A stretch of 64,000 nt of DNA. Source: Dyella solisilvae. Its GTDB lineage: Bacteria > Pseudomonadota > Gammaproteobacteria > Xanthomonadales > Rhodanobacteraceae. Shown here in pieces: positions 53,460 to 62,366 of the stretch (the first letter of the stretch is position 1; every line of letters starts with the position of its first letter). The notes under the pieces were generated by a model that was not told the DNA's origin, searched no databases, and saw nothing but the letters and a program-made list of their open reading frames with translations. Both the position numbers and the translations under genes were made by a program. The stretch lies in assembly GCF_003351225.1 (NCBI RefSeq), contig NZ_QQSY01000007.1:85054-149053 (forward strand), read 5' to 3'.

Positions 53460-54551
53460 ATGGAAACCGCTATCCGCCAACCTACCTGGCTGTCCCGCCT
53501 CAACGCGTTGTGGGCGCCGCCCGCCGTGCTCGACTTCTGGCTGTCCCGCCTGAATCCGCTCTGGTCCTCGACCCGGACGCTGGCGCGGGTGGTCGAACGC
53601 CGCCCCGAAGCCGAGGGCGTCACCACGCTGGTGCTGCAGCCGAACCGCCTTTTTCGCGGCTTTCGCGCGGGGCAGCACGTGAATGTCGGCGTCGAGATCG
53701 ATGGGGTGCGCTACACGCGCTCCTATAGCGCGTCGGATATGCCGCGCGCCGATGGCCGCATCCGGATCACCGTGAAAGCGGTGGAGGGCGGCAAGCTCGG
53801 CGCGTATCTGCAGGCCATTCCCGTCGGCAGCGTGCTGTCGCTGGGTCAGGCATTCGGGGAGCTGAGCGTGCCGGATGGTTCGGCGCCCTGCCTGATGCTG
53901 GCTGCGGGTAGCGGCATCACCCCCATGCTGTCGCTCGTCAACGCGCAGGCGGCTGCGGGCTTCCCGCAGCCGGTGCGGCTGGCGTACTGGGCCCGCACGC
54001 GCGCCGATCTGGTGCAGGCAGCGGCGTTGCGAGCGCTTGCGTCGCGCCATCCGAACTTCAGCGTGCACTTCGTCCTTACCGGTGAGGCCGCGGAAGCAGG
54101 CGATGAGCTGGAGGGACGCATCGATCCGCGTCACCTGGCCACGTTGCTGCCCGGCGGCGAACAGGTCCACGTGCTCGCCTGCGGCCCGCATGGGTTCGTC
54201 GAACGCGCCCGCGAGGTGCTCGGCGGCCATGACCTGTCCTTCCAGGCGGAGGCTTTCAGCCCACCGCCGCGCTTTGTCGACCCCAGTGACCAGGGTCGCG
54301 TGCGCGTGACCTTGCTCCAAAGCGGACGAACGCTGGAAGTCGCGAGGGACAAGTCGCTGCTCGAGGCGCTGGAAGAGCAGGGCGTGAAGCCGCGCCACGG
54401 CTGCCGCATGGGCATCTGCAACACCTGTTCCTGCGGCAAGACGAGCGGCGCCACGCGCGCGCTGGCCGACCGCAGCGTGCAGCACGAACCCACCCAAGCC
54501 TTGCGCCTGTGCATCCACGCGGCGCAAAGCGATCTTGCCCTGGAACTTTGA
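53460..54551 (+). CDS. Ferredoxin-type oxidoreductase for fatty-acid desaturation (DesC-like)
   Basis: This 363-residue electron carrier passes electrons from NAD(P)H to the desaturase. The FAD domain (about 40-140) has RYTRSYS (84-90). The NAD(P) domain (about 143-265) has LAAGSGITPML and ACGPHGFVE. The plant-type [2Fe-2S] domain (about 280-363) has Cys315, Cys320, Cys323 and Cys351. The ATG at 53460 has no Shine-Dalgarno and sits 6 bp after a -10 box. The desaturase starts 5 bp after its stop. Orthologous organisation: P. aeruginosa desC. Confidence 0.92.
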   Translation: METAIRQPTWLSRLNALWAPPAVLDFWLSRLNPLWSSTRTLARVVERRPEAEGVTTLVLQPNRLFRGFRAGQHVNVGVEIDGVRYTRSYSASDMPRADGRIRITVKAVEGGKLGAYLQAIPVGSVLSLGQAFGELSVPDGSAPCLMLAAGSGITPMLSLVNAQAAAGFPQPVRLAYWARTRADLVQAAALRALASRHPNFSVHFVLTGEAAEAGDELEGRIDPRHLATLLPGGEQVHVLACGPHGFVERAREVLGGHDLSFQAEAFSPPPRFVDPSDQGRVRVTLLQSGRTLEVARDKSLLEALEEQGVKPRHGCRMGICNTCSCGKTSGATRALADRSVQHEPTQALRLCIHAAQSDLALEL

Positions 54552-54556
54552 AGACG

Positions 54557-55684
54557 ATGTCCAAGATCAAAAGCCGGGCGCTGAGCCCGGAGGAACTGAA
54601 TCGCTTCGGTGAGGAACTGGACGCACTGCGCGCCCGCACGCTGGCGACGCTGGGGCAAAGCGACGCCGATTACATCCGCCGGATCGTGGCCGGCGTGCGC
54701 TGGCTGGGACTCGGCGGGCGCGTGATGCTCATGGCGGGCGCGATCCTGGGCGGCACGGTGCTGCCGGTGCTGCTGTGGCCGCTGTGCATCCTCGGAACGG
54801 TGCTGCTCGGGCTGTCCAAGATCCTGGAGAACATGGAGCTTGGCCACAACGTGATGCACGGCCAGTACGACTGGATGGGCGACCCCGCGTTGCAGGGACG
54901 CACCTACGAATGGGACATCGTCGGCACCAGCGACGCCTGGCGCAAGACGCACAACTACAGCCATCACACCTGGACCAACGTGCGTGGCATGGACGACGAC
55001 ATCGGCTACGGCCTGTTGCGCATCTTCCCCGAGCAGCGCTGGAAACCGTTCTACCTGTTTCAGCCGCTCGTGGCCGTGGTATTCGCGCTGCTGTTCGAGT
55101 GGGGCGTCGCGCTGCAGGACCTGCGCATCGGCCGTTGGTTCGCGGGGAAGATGACGGGAGGCGCCTTGTGGAAGATGGCCAAACCGGTGGTCAGGAAGAT
55201 CCGCAGGCAGGTGCTGAAAGACTACGTATTGTTCCCGCTGCTGGCCGGGCCGTTCTTCCTGCCGGTCCTCCTCGGCAACATCGTGGCGAACGTGATCCGC
55301 AATATCTGGACCTACGTGATCATCTTCTGCGGCCACTTCACCGCCGACGCCGAAGTGTTTCCGAAGGATTCCGTGCGCAATGAGACCCGTGGCCACTGGT
55401 ACCTGCGCCAGTTGCGCGGATCGTCCAACCTCACCGGCGGCCGGTTGATGGACCTGTGGAGCGGGAACCTCAGCCACCAGATCGAACACCATTTCTACCC
55501 GGACATCCCGGCAAACCGCTACGCGGCGATGGCGGTGGAAGTCCGCGAAATCTGTGCGCGCTATGGTCAGAACTACAACGCCGGTTCCTTGTCGAAGCAG
55601 TTCGGCTCGGTGGTGTGGCGGATTTTGCGCCATGCGTTTCCCAGCAAGCCCGGGCGGGCACGGCCGCTGATGGCCGCCAACTGA
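54557..55684 (+). CDS. Membrane fatty-acid (acyl-CoA) desaturase (DesB-like)
   Basis: This 375-residue di-iron membrane enzyme introduces a double bond into saturated acyl chains. Three histidine boxes are intact: HNVMH (97-101), HNYSHH (132-137) and HQIEHH (307-312). Hydrophobic helices lie at about 55-90, 165-190 and 225-260. The ATG at 54557 is 5 bp after the reductase stop and replaces an in-frame upstream start that overlaps it. Coupled with the reductase and the FabR/DesT-like regulator, it lets the cell raise membrane unsaturation, for example in cold. Confidence 0.92.
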   Translation: MSKIKSRALSPEELNRFGEELDALRARTLATLGQSDADYIRRIVAGVRWLGLGGRVMLMAGAILGGTVLPVLLWPLCILGTVLLGLSKILENMELGHNVMHGQYDWMGDPALQGRTYEWDIVGTSDAWRKTHNYSHHTWTNVRGMDDDIGYGLLRIFPEQRWKPFYLFQPLVAVVFALLFEWGVALQDLRIGRWFAGKMTGGALWKMAKPVVRKIRRQVLKDYVLFPLLAGPFFLPVLLGNIVANVIRNIWTYVIIFCGHFTADAEVFPKDSVRNETRGHWYLRQLRGSSNLTGGRLMDLWSGNLSHQIEHHFYPDIPANRYAAMAVEVREICARYGQNYNAGSLSKQFGSVVWRILRHAFPSKPGRARPLMAAN

Positions 55685-55754
55685 TTGGGTCCGGATGGGC
55701 GGCAGGCACGATGCCGTTCGTGCCGCCGTTGTCGCCTTCCTCGGAGATGCGGTA

Positions 55755-55768
55755 GGTTAGCGCTAACA
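55755..55768. promoter_or_regulatory. Xyl-box-like LacI-family operator
   Basis: GGTTAGCGCTAACA contains a perfect 12-bp palindrome (GTTAGCGCTAAC, 55756-55767), typical of LacI-family sites. It matches at 12 of 14 positions the Xanthomonas xyl-box as I recall it (TGGTAGCGCTAACA). It lies 18 bp before the GH115 start, so repressor binding would block transcription or elongation of a xylan-use gene. Confidence 0.7.
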
Positions 55769-55785
55769 TCTGAAGAGGCGGCGGC

Positions 55786-58464
55786 ATGTTTTGTGGAAAA
55801 CGCGGGCGGTACGGTGGGCCGACGGGTCGATCGAAGTCGAGTCTTGCCGGACGGTCGCTCGCCTTCGGGCCGATCGCGCTTTCACTGGCCCTCGGCCTGT
55901 GTGGCCACGCTTACGCCTGCGATGCACCCGTCGGCGTGTGTTCGCGGGACGGGGCCGGGGAGTTCGGACTTGTGCGGCAAGGGCGCCCGGCGGCCATCGT
56001 CGTCGACCCTTCCGCCGATTCCGCCGTCGTCCATGTAGCGGACAGCTTTGCCGCGGACCTGCAGCGCGTCAGCGGGCAACTGCCTGCACGCTTCACTGAA
56101 CTCAACGCTGCCTCGGGTGAAGTGGTCATCGTCGGAACGCTGGGCCACAGCGCAGCCATCGACGCACTGGTTCGCGACGGGAAGATCCAGGCCGACGACC
56201 TTGCCGGTCAGTGGGAGGCCTATCGCCAGATCGTCGTGGATCATCCGTATCCGAACATCGCACGAGCTCTGGTGATCGTCGGGTCCGATCGTCGCGGCGC
56301 CGTCTACGGTACCTACGACATCTCGGAGAAGATGGGTGTTTCGCCCTGGTACTGGTTTGCCGACGTACCCGTGCAGCATCGGTCGAATGTGTTCCTCACC
56401 GCCGGGTCCCGCCGCGACCAGCCGAAGGTGAAGTACCGGGGTTTCTTCATCAATGACGAAGCCCCCAGCTTCAGCACCTGGGCCACGGAACATTTCGGCG
56501 GTTTCAACGCGCGCATGTACGAGCATGTCTTCGAGCTCGAACTTCGCCTCAAGGGAAACTATCTGTGGCCCGCCATGTGGGCGCCACGGGCCTTTGCCGA
56601 CGACGATCCGGAGAACATGAAGCTCGCGGACGCGATGGGCATCGTCATGGGCACCTCGCATCACGAGGCCATGATGCGCGCCCAGGATGAGTGGCATCGC
56701 CACACCGACGGTGGCGTGACGGGCGGCCCGTGGGATTATTCCGTCAATGCGGCCAACCTGCGCACGTTCTGGCGCGGCGGCATCGAACGCATGATGTCCA
56801 AGGGGCACGGCCAAGGCTACGAAAGCATCGTGACCGTCGGCATGCGTGGCGATGGCGATGAGGCCATGGTCGGCGACAAGGGCGAGGCGCAACTGCAGCG
56901 CATCGTGGCGGACCAGCGCAGCATCATTGCTGACGTGACGGGCAAGCCCGCGGATCAGACGCCGCAAGTATGGGCGCTCTACAAGGAAGTGCAGGACTAC
57001 TACGACCAGGGCATGAAGGCGCCCGACGATGTCACCCTGTTGTTCTCCGATGACAACTGGGGGCAGCTCCGTCGCGTCCCGGCGCCGGGGTCGGCGCGCA
57101 AGGGTGGCTACGGCATTTACTACCACTTTGATTACGTGGGCGGGCCGCGTAACTACAAATGGATCAACACCAACCAGATCGAGAAGGTCTGGCAGCAGAT
57201 GGATCTTGCCTACGCCAGCGGCGTCCGCACGATGTGGATCGTCAACGTAGGGGACATCAAGCCGATGGAGTTTCCGCTGAGCTTCTTCATGAAGCAGGCG
57301 TGGGATCCGGAGGCCATGACGCTCGATGCGATGGAGCAGTATCCCGAAGCGTGGGCGCGCAGCACGTTCGGCGCCGACCAAGCGGCCGCCATCGCGCAGT
57401 TGATCACACGCTACAGCCAGTTGGCGGCGCGTCGAAAGCCGGAGCTGGTCGATGCGGACAGTTTCCACCTCGGCGAAGCTGGCAAGGGCGGGTTGGACGG
57501 CGGCGAGTTCGGTTCGATCATGGCCGAGTGGCGCGACCTTGAGCGGGCCATGCAGAAGCAGAAGGCTTTACTGCCTGAAGACCAGAAGGACGCCTACTTC
57601 CAGTTGGTCGAGCATCCCATTGCCGCGCTCTCCAACCTCTACCGCCTGTACTACGACGTGGCGTGGAATCGAAAGCTCGCCGCTCAGAACGATCCGCGAG
57701 CCAATGCTTTCGCCGATGACGCCGAAGAAGCTTTCCGTCGCGACAAGGCGCTAACAGACGCCTACCACGCACTGCACGGCGGTAAATGGAACGGCATGAT
57801 GGCGCAGACCCATATCGGGTACACGGGATGGCAGGAGCCGACAGTGGACGCGATGCCCGCGGTGACGCGTGTGCCCAGCGCGGGCGCGAAGCGAGCCGAT
57901 TCCGCCGGATTCGATCGGGGTATTGGACCCGTGAGGAACGTCGACGGCGTGATCGCGATCGAAGCGCCACATTACAGCCGGGCCGTGGATGGCCGTGGAC
58001 TGACCTGGCGTGCGATTCCTCATCTCGGCCGCACGGCTGGCGCGGTAACGGCGTTTCCGCAAGGCCAGGCAGCCACCGACGAGAAGGATGGCGTGCGTCT
58101 CGAATATGACGTCGACCTTGGCAAGCCAGGCGACCTCACCATCCAGCTCACCACGGCTCCGACCCTCGATGTGTCCGGGCACGGCGCCCTGCGTACCGGC
58201 ATTTCCGTGGACGATGGCGCGATGCAAATCGTGACTGATCGCATGACGCCGGCGGCGAACGGCGTGGACACGCAGGCGCAAAAGGACTGGACCGAGGCCG
58301 TGAAGGACAACGCGCGGGTTCTGCAGACGACCTTTCCTGGCGTTGCGGCAGGTCGGCACGTGATCAAGATCTGGCGTCTCGACGGCAACGTGGTGCTGGA
58401 AAAGCTGGTGCTTGGCACGTCCAACATTCCGCCGTCGTACCTTGGTCCGCCCGAGACTCGCTGA
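55786..58464 (+). CDS. GH115 alpha-glucuronidase
   Basis: This 892-residue exported enzyme releases (4-O-methyl)glucuronic acid from internal and terminal xylose units of glucuronoxylan. It has a signal peptide (about 1-45, ending HAYACD). The typical blocks are KYRGFFINDEAPSFSTWATE, LRLKGNYLWPAMWAP, GIVMGTSHHEAMMRAQDEW, IVTVGMRGDGDEAM, LLFSDDNWGQLRRVP and GPRNYKWINTNQIEKVWQQM. The C-terminal beta-sandwich (about 690-890) is complete. A xyl-box-like palindrome precedes it, and a GH8 exo-oligoxylanase gene follows after 119 bp, so the two genes form a glucuronoxylan-degrading pair. Confidence 0.95.
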   Translation: MFCGKRGRYGGPTGRSKSSLAGRSLAFGPIALSLALGLCGHAYACDAPVGVCSRDGAGEFGLVRQGRPAAIVVDPSADSAVVHVADSFAADLQRVSGQLPARFTELNAASGEVVIVGTLGHSAAIDALVRDGKIQADDLAGQWEAYRQIVVDHPYPNIARALVIVGSDRRGAVYGTYDISEKMGVSPWYWFADVPVQHRSNVFLTAGSRRDQPKVKYRGFFINDEAPSFSTWATEHFGGFNARMYEHVFELELRLKGNYLWPAMWAPRAFADDDPENMKLADAMGIVMGTSHHEAMMRAQDEWHRHTDGGVTGGPWDYSVNAANLRTFWRGGIERMMSKGHGQGYESIVTVGMRGDGDEAMVGDKGEAQLQRIVADQRSIIADVTGKPADQTPQVWALYKEVQDYYDQGMKAPDDVTLLFSDDNWGQLRRVPAPGSARKGGYGIYYHFDYVGGPRNYKWINTNQIEKVWQQMDLAYASGVRTMWIVNVGDIKPMEFPLSFFMKQAWDPEAMTLDAMEQYPEAWARSTFGADQAAAIAQLITRYSQLAARRKPELVDADSFHLGEAGKGGLDGGEFGSIMAEWRDLERAMQKQKALLPEDQKDAYFQLVEHPIAALSNLYRLYYDVAWNRKLAAQNDPRANAFADDAEEAFRRDKALTDAYHALHGGKWNGMMAQTHIGYTGWQEPTVDAMPAVTRVPSAGAKRADSAGFDRGIGPVRNVDGVIAIEAPHYSRAVDGRGLTWRAIPHLGRTAGAVTAFPQGQAATDEKDGVRLEYDVDLGKPGDLTIQLTTAPTLDVSGHGALRTGISVDDGAMQIVTDRMTPAANGVDTQAQKDWTEAVKDNARVLQTTFPGVAAGRHVIKIWRLDGNVVLEKLVLGTSNIPPSYLGPPETR

Positions 58465-58583
58465 GGACCAGGTCAAGGTCCAGCGATAACTCGCGACAGC
58501 CGAAACACTCGCAGCAAGTTTGCCCAAACCCAGCAGCCTCCATCAAAGCTGAGGCGCTTCACCATTGCCCGGGATCCCATGCC

Positions 58584-59912
58584 ATGCCCAAGACCTCCGC
58601 TGTGCTTCGCCTCTTGCTTCTGAGTACGTCGTCGCTACTGGTCTGTTCGCCACTTTCGGTGCAGGCAGCGAGTGCTCTGAGTCAGGGCAGTCAGGTGGGG
58701 GAAACGGCGCCGGCCGGCGCCGTTTCCACGGGGCGTTACCCGGATCTGTTTGCCGAAGCGGGCTACGCCCGGCCTGACGTGGAAGCAAAGATCCAGACTG
58801 CTTTCCAGCAGCTGTTCCACGGCGATCTCGCCACGCAGGCGGTCTACTACGAAGCCGGCAGCAATGCGGACGGTCCGCTGGCGTACATCCACGACGTCAA
58901 CAACGATGACGTGCGCTCGGAGGGCATTTCTTACGGGATGATGATCGCGGTGCAGCTGGGTCGGAAGCGCGAGTTTGATGCGCTCTGGAACTGGGCCATG
59001 ACCCACATGTACCAGCGTGATCCGGCGCATCCGGCCTACGGCTATTTCGCCTGGTCGGTGCGCACCAACGGCACGATCAACGATCCGATGCCCGCCCCGG
59101 ATGGGGAGGAGTACATGATCACTGCGCTGTACTTCGCCGCCGCGCGCTGGGGCAGTGGCCAGGACCTGTACGACTACCGTGCCCAGGCCGATCGCCTGCT
59201 CCGCAACGTGCTGCACCGCGAGGCGATCACCGGTCAGACCATGCACGGTCAAATGACGGCGATCAACCTGTTCGACCATCAGTCGAAGATGGTGCGTTTC
59301 ACGCCCGACGTTAAGAACGCGGAACATACCGATGCGTCCTATCACTTGCCGGCCTTCTATGAAGTTTGGGCGCGAGTGGGGCCGCAGGCCGACCGGGCGT
59401 TCTGGCACGAGGCTGCGCAGGCCAGTCGCGACTATCTGGCTACCAGCGCGAATCCGAAGACCGCACTCACCTCCGATTACGGCAACTTCGATGGCACGCC
59501 GTGGGCGGCGCCGTGGCGGTCCGATTCCGCTGCTGATTTCCGCTACGACGCCTGGCGAAGTGGGATGAACTGGTCCGTGGACTGGTCGTGGTGGGCGCAG
59601 GATCGTCGCCAGGTCGCCATGAGCAACCGCTTGCAGGCGTTCTTCGTCTCGCAAGGCCTCGATGCTTATCAGAGCCTGTATACGCTGAGTGGCAAGCCAC
59701 TGGGTGGCGGGCACATGACCGGCCTGGTCGCCACTAACGCCGTGACCAGTCTGGCGGCCACCGACCCACAAAGGTTGGCCTTCGTCCGGGCGCTTTGGGC
59801 GCTGCCGGTACCTGCTGGCCCGCAGCGCTACTACAACGGCATGCTCTATTTGATGGCCTTGCTCCATTGCAGCGGTGATTTCCGCGCATGGCTGCCGAAC
59901 CCGTCGCCCTGA
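58584..59912 (+). CDS. GH8 reducing-end xylose-releasing exo-oligoxylanase
   Basis: This 442-residue exported enzyme (signal peptide 1-28, cut after VQAA) is a GH8 (alpha/alpha)6 barrel. The catalytic acid Glu113 is in RSEGISYGMM, the hallmark of the Rex-type group. A candidate base is Asp322 in RYDAWR. His377 (GGGHMTGLVATNAV), 55 residues later, lies where Bacillus halodurans Rex has the His that blocks the +2 subsite and restricts action to the reducing end, as I recall. It would trim xylo-oligosaccharides left after GH115 removes glucuronate. The ATG at 58584 follows a weak ribosome site. Confidence 0.9.
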   Translation: MPKTSAVLRLLLLSTSSLLVCSPLSVQAASALSQGSQVGETAPAGAVSTGRYPDLFAEAGYARPDVEAKIQTAFQQLFHGDLATQAVYYEAGSNADGPLAYIHDVNNDDVRSEGISYGMMIAVQLGRKREFDALWNWAMTHMYQRDPAHPAYGYFAWSVRTNGTINDPMPAPDGEEYMITALYFAAARWGSGQDLYDYRAQADRLLRNVLHREAITGQTMHGQMTAINLFDHQSKMVRFTPDVKNAEHTDASYHLPAFYEVWARVGPQADRAFWHEAAQASRDYLATSANPKTALTSDYGNFDGTPWAAPWRSDSAADFRYDAWRSGMNWSVDWSWWAQDRRQVAMSNRLQAFFVSQGLDAYQSLYTLSGKPLGGGHMTGLVATNAVTSLAATDPQRLAFVRALWALPVPAGPQRYYNGMLYLMALLHCSGDFRAWLPNPSP

Positions 59913-59963
59913 GCTGCGTCATTGGACGGAGCTGCTACGAGCGGGCACACGCGCCCGCCGGTT

Positions 59964-60080
59964 GAGTGAGGTTGCCTGGTCGCCATACTTTCCAGCGCTC
60001 GCGGATACTACCCAGACGCAAGCAGTCAATCGCAGCTTTGAACCACGCATTGGTACTCAATACGATCGTGGGAACCCCGA
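59964..60080 (+). pseudogene. Degraded fragment of an isoprenylcysteine-methyltransferase-like gene
   Basis: The frame reads QAVNRSFEPRIGTQYDRG (60018-60071), matching QAVNRYFEPGIRLQDDRG of the intact gene at 60559-60613 in 12 of 18 residues. The match extends upstream with a 4-base shift (GTGAG at 59966-59970 against 60504-60508). The flanks on both sides do not match, and no full gene can be made, so it is a remnant of a second copy 540 bp upstream of the intact one. Confidence 0.7.
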
Positions 60081-60194
60081 GGGCAGCGCCCCATTGCACA
60101 ATGGGGCGTGCTTTCTAGGGGTAAGAGCTTCATGGGAAGTGCCCGCTTCCGATCCAGGACTATCATTGGGCCAACGCCTTTGGCAGGAACGCCC

Positions 60195-60860
60195 ATGATC
60201 CGCTCCCTTCTGGGACTGGCTTTCACTTTGCTCCTGATGGGCGCTGCACTTTTTGTTCCTGCCGGAACAGTCGGATGGGTGCGCGCATGGATTTTTTGCC
60301 TCGCTTTCATAGCGGCAATGCTCATCGCCATGGCGGTGCTCTGGAGAGTCAATCCAGAGATCTTCTCGGCGCGTTCCCGTGTACAGCCGGGAACCATGAA
60401 GCTCGACTACGTGTTCATTGCCATGGCGTTCGCGGGTTTTCTTGCCATATTTCCGGTGTCATCGCTCGATTACCGCTACCAGTTGGCGCAAACACCCGGC
60501 TGGGTGAGCTGGCTCAGCTATCTACCGTTCTTCCTTGGCTTCGGTGGCGCGACCTGGGCGCAGGCCGTAAACCGCTATTTCGAACCGGGCATCCGACTCC
60601 AAGACGATCGTGGACAGACCGTTGTCGACACCGGGCCCTATGCGATCGTCCGACACCCTGGCTACATCTCGGGCTCCGTCCTGGCCTTGAGCATTCCCCT
60701 TTGCCTTGGCTCATGGTGGGGTCTGCTTCCAGCAACCATCTTCGTAGTTGCACTGATCCCGCGTACGCTCTACGAAGAGCACGTGCTTACCCATGGCTTA
60801 CCGGGCTACGACCCGTACAAGGGACGAGTCAGATACAGATGGATACCAGGGATTTGGTGA
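60195..60860 (+). CDS. Isoprenylcysteine carboxyl methyltransferase (ICMT/PEMT) family membrane protein
   Basis: This 221-residue protein has four to five membrane helices (about 5-24, 28-50, 70-90, 104-120, 165-185). The C-terminal methyltransferase signature is DTGPYAIVRHPGYISG (about 148-163), then RTLYEEHVL with the catalytic-type Glu pair and GYDPYKGRVRYRWIPGIW. Bacterial members methylate small or lipid substrates; the target is unknown. The ATG at 60195 follows CAGGAA; upstream in-frame codons encode no membrane segment. A degraded second copy lies just upstream. Confidence 0.87.
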   Translation: MIRSLLGLAFTLLLMGAALFVPAGTVGWVRAWIFCLAFIAAMLIAMAVLWRVNPEIFSARSRVQPGTMKLDYVFIAMAFAGFLAIFPVSSLDYRYQLAQTPGWVSWLSYLPFFLGFGGATWAQAVNRYFEPGIRLQDDRGQTVVDTGPYAIVRHPGYISGSVLALSIPLCLGSWWGLLPATIFVVALIPRTLYEEHVLTHGLPGYDPYKGRVRYRWIPGIW

Positions 60861-60981
60861 TCGATAGCGATATGTGACGGGCGAGGGGCGGGCGCCGAAA
60901 TCGGGACTTCTTTTCGACTGAACGAGGTCCATCTACCACCGTAGAGAACAGGTGTTGCAGGGCAGCGTGGAGGCGAGGCGA

Positions 60982-61686
60982 GTGAAAACGCTAGGACTGA
61001 TCGGTGGCATGAGTTGGGAGTCCACCGTCCCTTACTACCGACTGATCAACGAGGCGGTCAAGCAGCACCTTGGCGGCCTGCACTCCGCCAAACTGATTCT
61101 CTTCAGCGTGGATTTCCACGAGATCGAGCAGATGCAGCGCGCCGGTGAGTGGGAGGAGGCGGGGGCACTGCTGGCGCAAGCCGCGCTCGCGCTGGAGCGG
61201 GCAGGGGCGGAAGGCCTGGTCATCTGTACGAACACCATGCACAAAGTGGCTGACCAGGTGCAGTCGGCTGTCTCCATACCCTTGCTTCATATTGCGGACT
61301 CCACGGCTACGGCGATCAAGGCGGCCGAGTTCACCACCATCGGTCTGCTGGGAACCCGTTTCACCATGGAGCAGGATTTCTACCGAGCCCGCCTTGAGAA
61401 CAACCATGGGCTCAAGGTCCTGATCCCTGGTGACGCCGATCGAACCCGGGTTCACCAGGTGATCTACGATGAACTTTGCGTGGGTCTGGTTCGCGATGAG
61501 TCGCGCAAAGTATTCCTCGAAATCATTGGACGCCTGGTAACCAAGGGGGCGCAGGCCATCATCCTGGGATGTACCGAGCTATCCCTGCTTGTCCGGCCCG
61601 AAGATGCTTCTGTCCGACTGTTCGACACCACGGCGATTCACGCCGCTGATGCCGCGCGCTGGTCTCTTGAGGACGGGCCTGTTTAG
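60982..61686 (+). CDS. Aspartate/glutamate racemase family protein (YgeA-like)
   Basis: This 234-residue cofactor-independent amino-acid racemase has two catalytic Cys: Cys82 (VICTNTMH) and Cys197 (ILGCTELSLL). The N terminus MKTLGLIGGMSWESTVPYYR is characteristic of the broad-specificity YgeA/RacX group. The start is GTG at 60982, with GGAGG nine nt upstream; a GTG at 60952 is in frame but lacks a ribosome site. It stands alone, 121 bp after the ICMT-like gene. Confidence 0.9.
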   Translation: MKTLGLIGGMSWESTVPYYRLINEAVKQHLGGLHSAKLILFSVDFHEIEQMQRAGEWEEAGALLAQAALALERAGAEGLVICTNTMHKVADQVQSAVSIPLLHIADSTATAIKAAEFTTIGLLGTRFTMEQDFYRARLENNHGLKVLIPGDADRTRVHQVIYDELCVGLVRDESRKVFLEIIGRLVTKGAQAIILGCTELSLLVRPEDASVRLFDTTAIHAADAARWSLEDGPV

Positions 61687-61768
61687 ACGGGGTTTCCGCG
61701 AACGACCTTAGAGGCTCTTCCAGCCTATCGAGACAATTTTGCATCCGGCAACCAACAGGAGAAGCGCA

Positions 61769-62197
61769 ATGCGTGTGATGGTCATCATCAAGGCGACACC
61801 CGAGTCCGAAGCAGGGCAGATGCCGAGCACAGAACTCATCGCCGCGATGGGGAAATACAACGAGGAACTGGTGACGGCCGGCGTCATGCAGGGCGGCGAC
61901 GGTTTGAAGCCCAGTTCGGCCGGCGCGCGGGTCAGGTTCTCAGGCCAGGATCGAACCGTGATCGACGGACCGTTTGCCGAGACCAAGGAACTGATTGCCG
62001 GCTACTGGATTTGGCAAGTTCAATCGATGGCCGAGGCGATCGAGTGGGTGCGCCGCTGCCCAAACCCGATGACAAGCGATTCGGAAATCGAGATCCGGCC
62101 CTTTTTCGAGCCAGCAGACTTCGGCGAAGCCTTCACCCCGGAGCTTCAGGAAGAGGAAAAGCGTCTGCGCCAGCAAATCGATGCGCAGACCCGGTGA
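61769..62197 (+). CDS. YciI-like (DGPF domain) protein
   Basis: This 142-residue soluble protein has the YCII/DGPF fold: MRVMVIIKATPESEAGQMP at the start, AGVMQGGDGLKPSSAGARV, and the DGPFAETKELIAGYW motif (about 73-87). Genes of this family often accompany ECF sigma factors (ECF41-type); none is adjacent here. The biochemical role is unknown. AACAGGAGAAG precedes the ATG at 61769. It is monocistronic, and a palindromic repeat follows. Confidence 0.87.
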   Translation: MRVMVIIKATPESEAGQMPSTELIAAMGKYNEELVTAGVMQGGDGLKPSSAGARVRFSGQDRTVIDGPFAETKELIAGYWIWQVQSMAEAIEWVRRCPNPMTSDSEIEIRPFFEPADFGEAFTPELQEEEKRLRQQIDAQTR

Positions 62198-62214
62198 GAG
62201 GGCAGAATGCGGAT

Positions 62215-62238
62215 GTCCGCTTCCGGCCCGAAGCGGAC
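62215..62238. repeat. Small palindrome GTCCGCTT-N8-AAGCGGAC
   Basis: Exact 8-bp arms (62215-62222 and 62231-62238) flank CCGGCCCG, 18 bp after the YciI-like stop. Related half-copies with CCGCTTCCGA occur at about 60141-60151 and 63919-63929, so this is probably a dispersed intergenic element that also could act as a weak terminator. Confidence 0.55.
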
Positions 62239-62366
62239 CTTGCCAGCGAAGGGCGGGCATGCACTGCATCTAGGTAACTTTACTTAGCTATTTCCGGTAA
62301 ATCTGCCGTTCTCCACTCCTTTGATACTGAGCGACGCTACCCACACTCAGAAGTGGAGGCGGGGTC

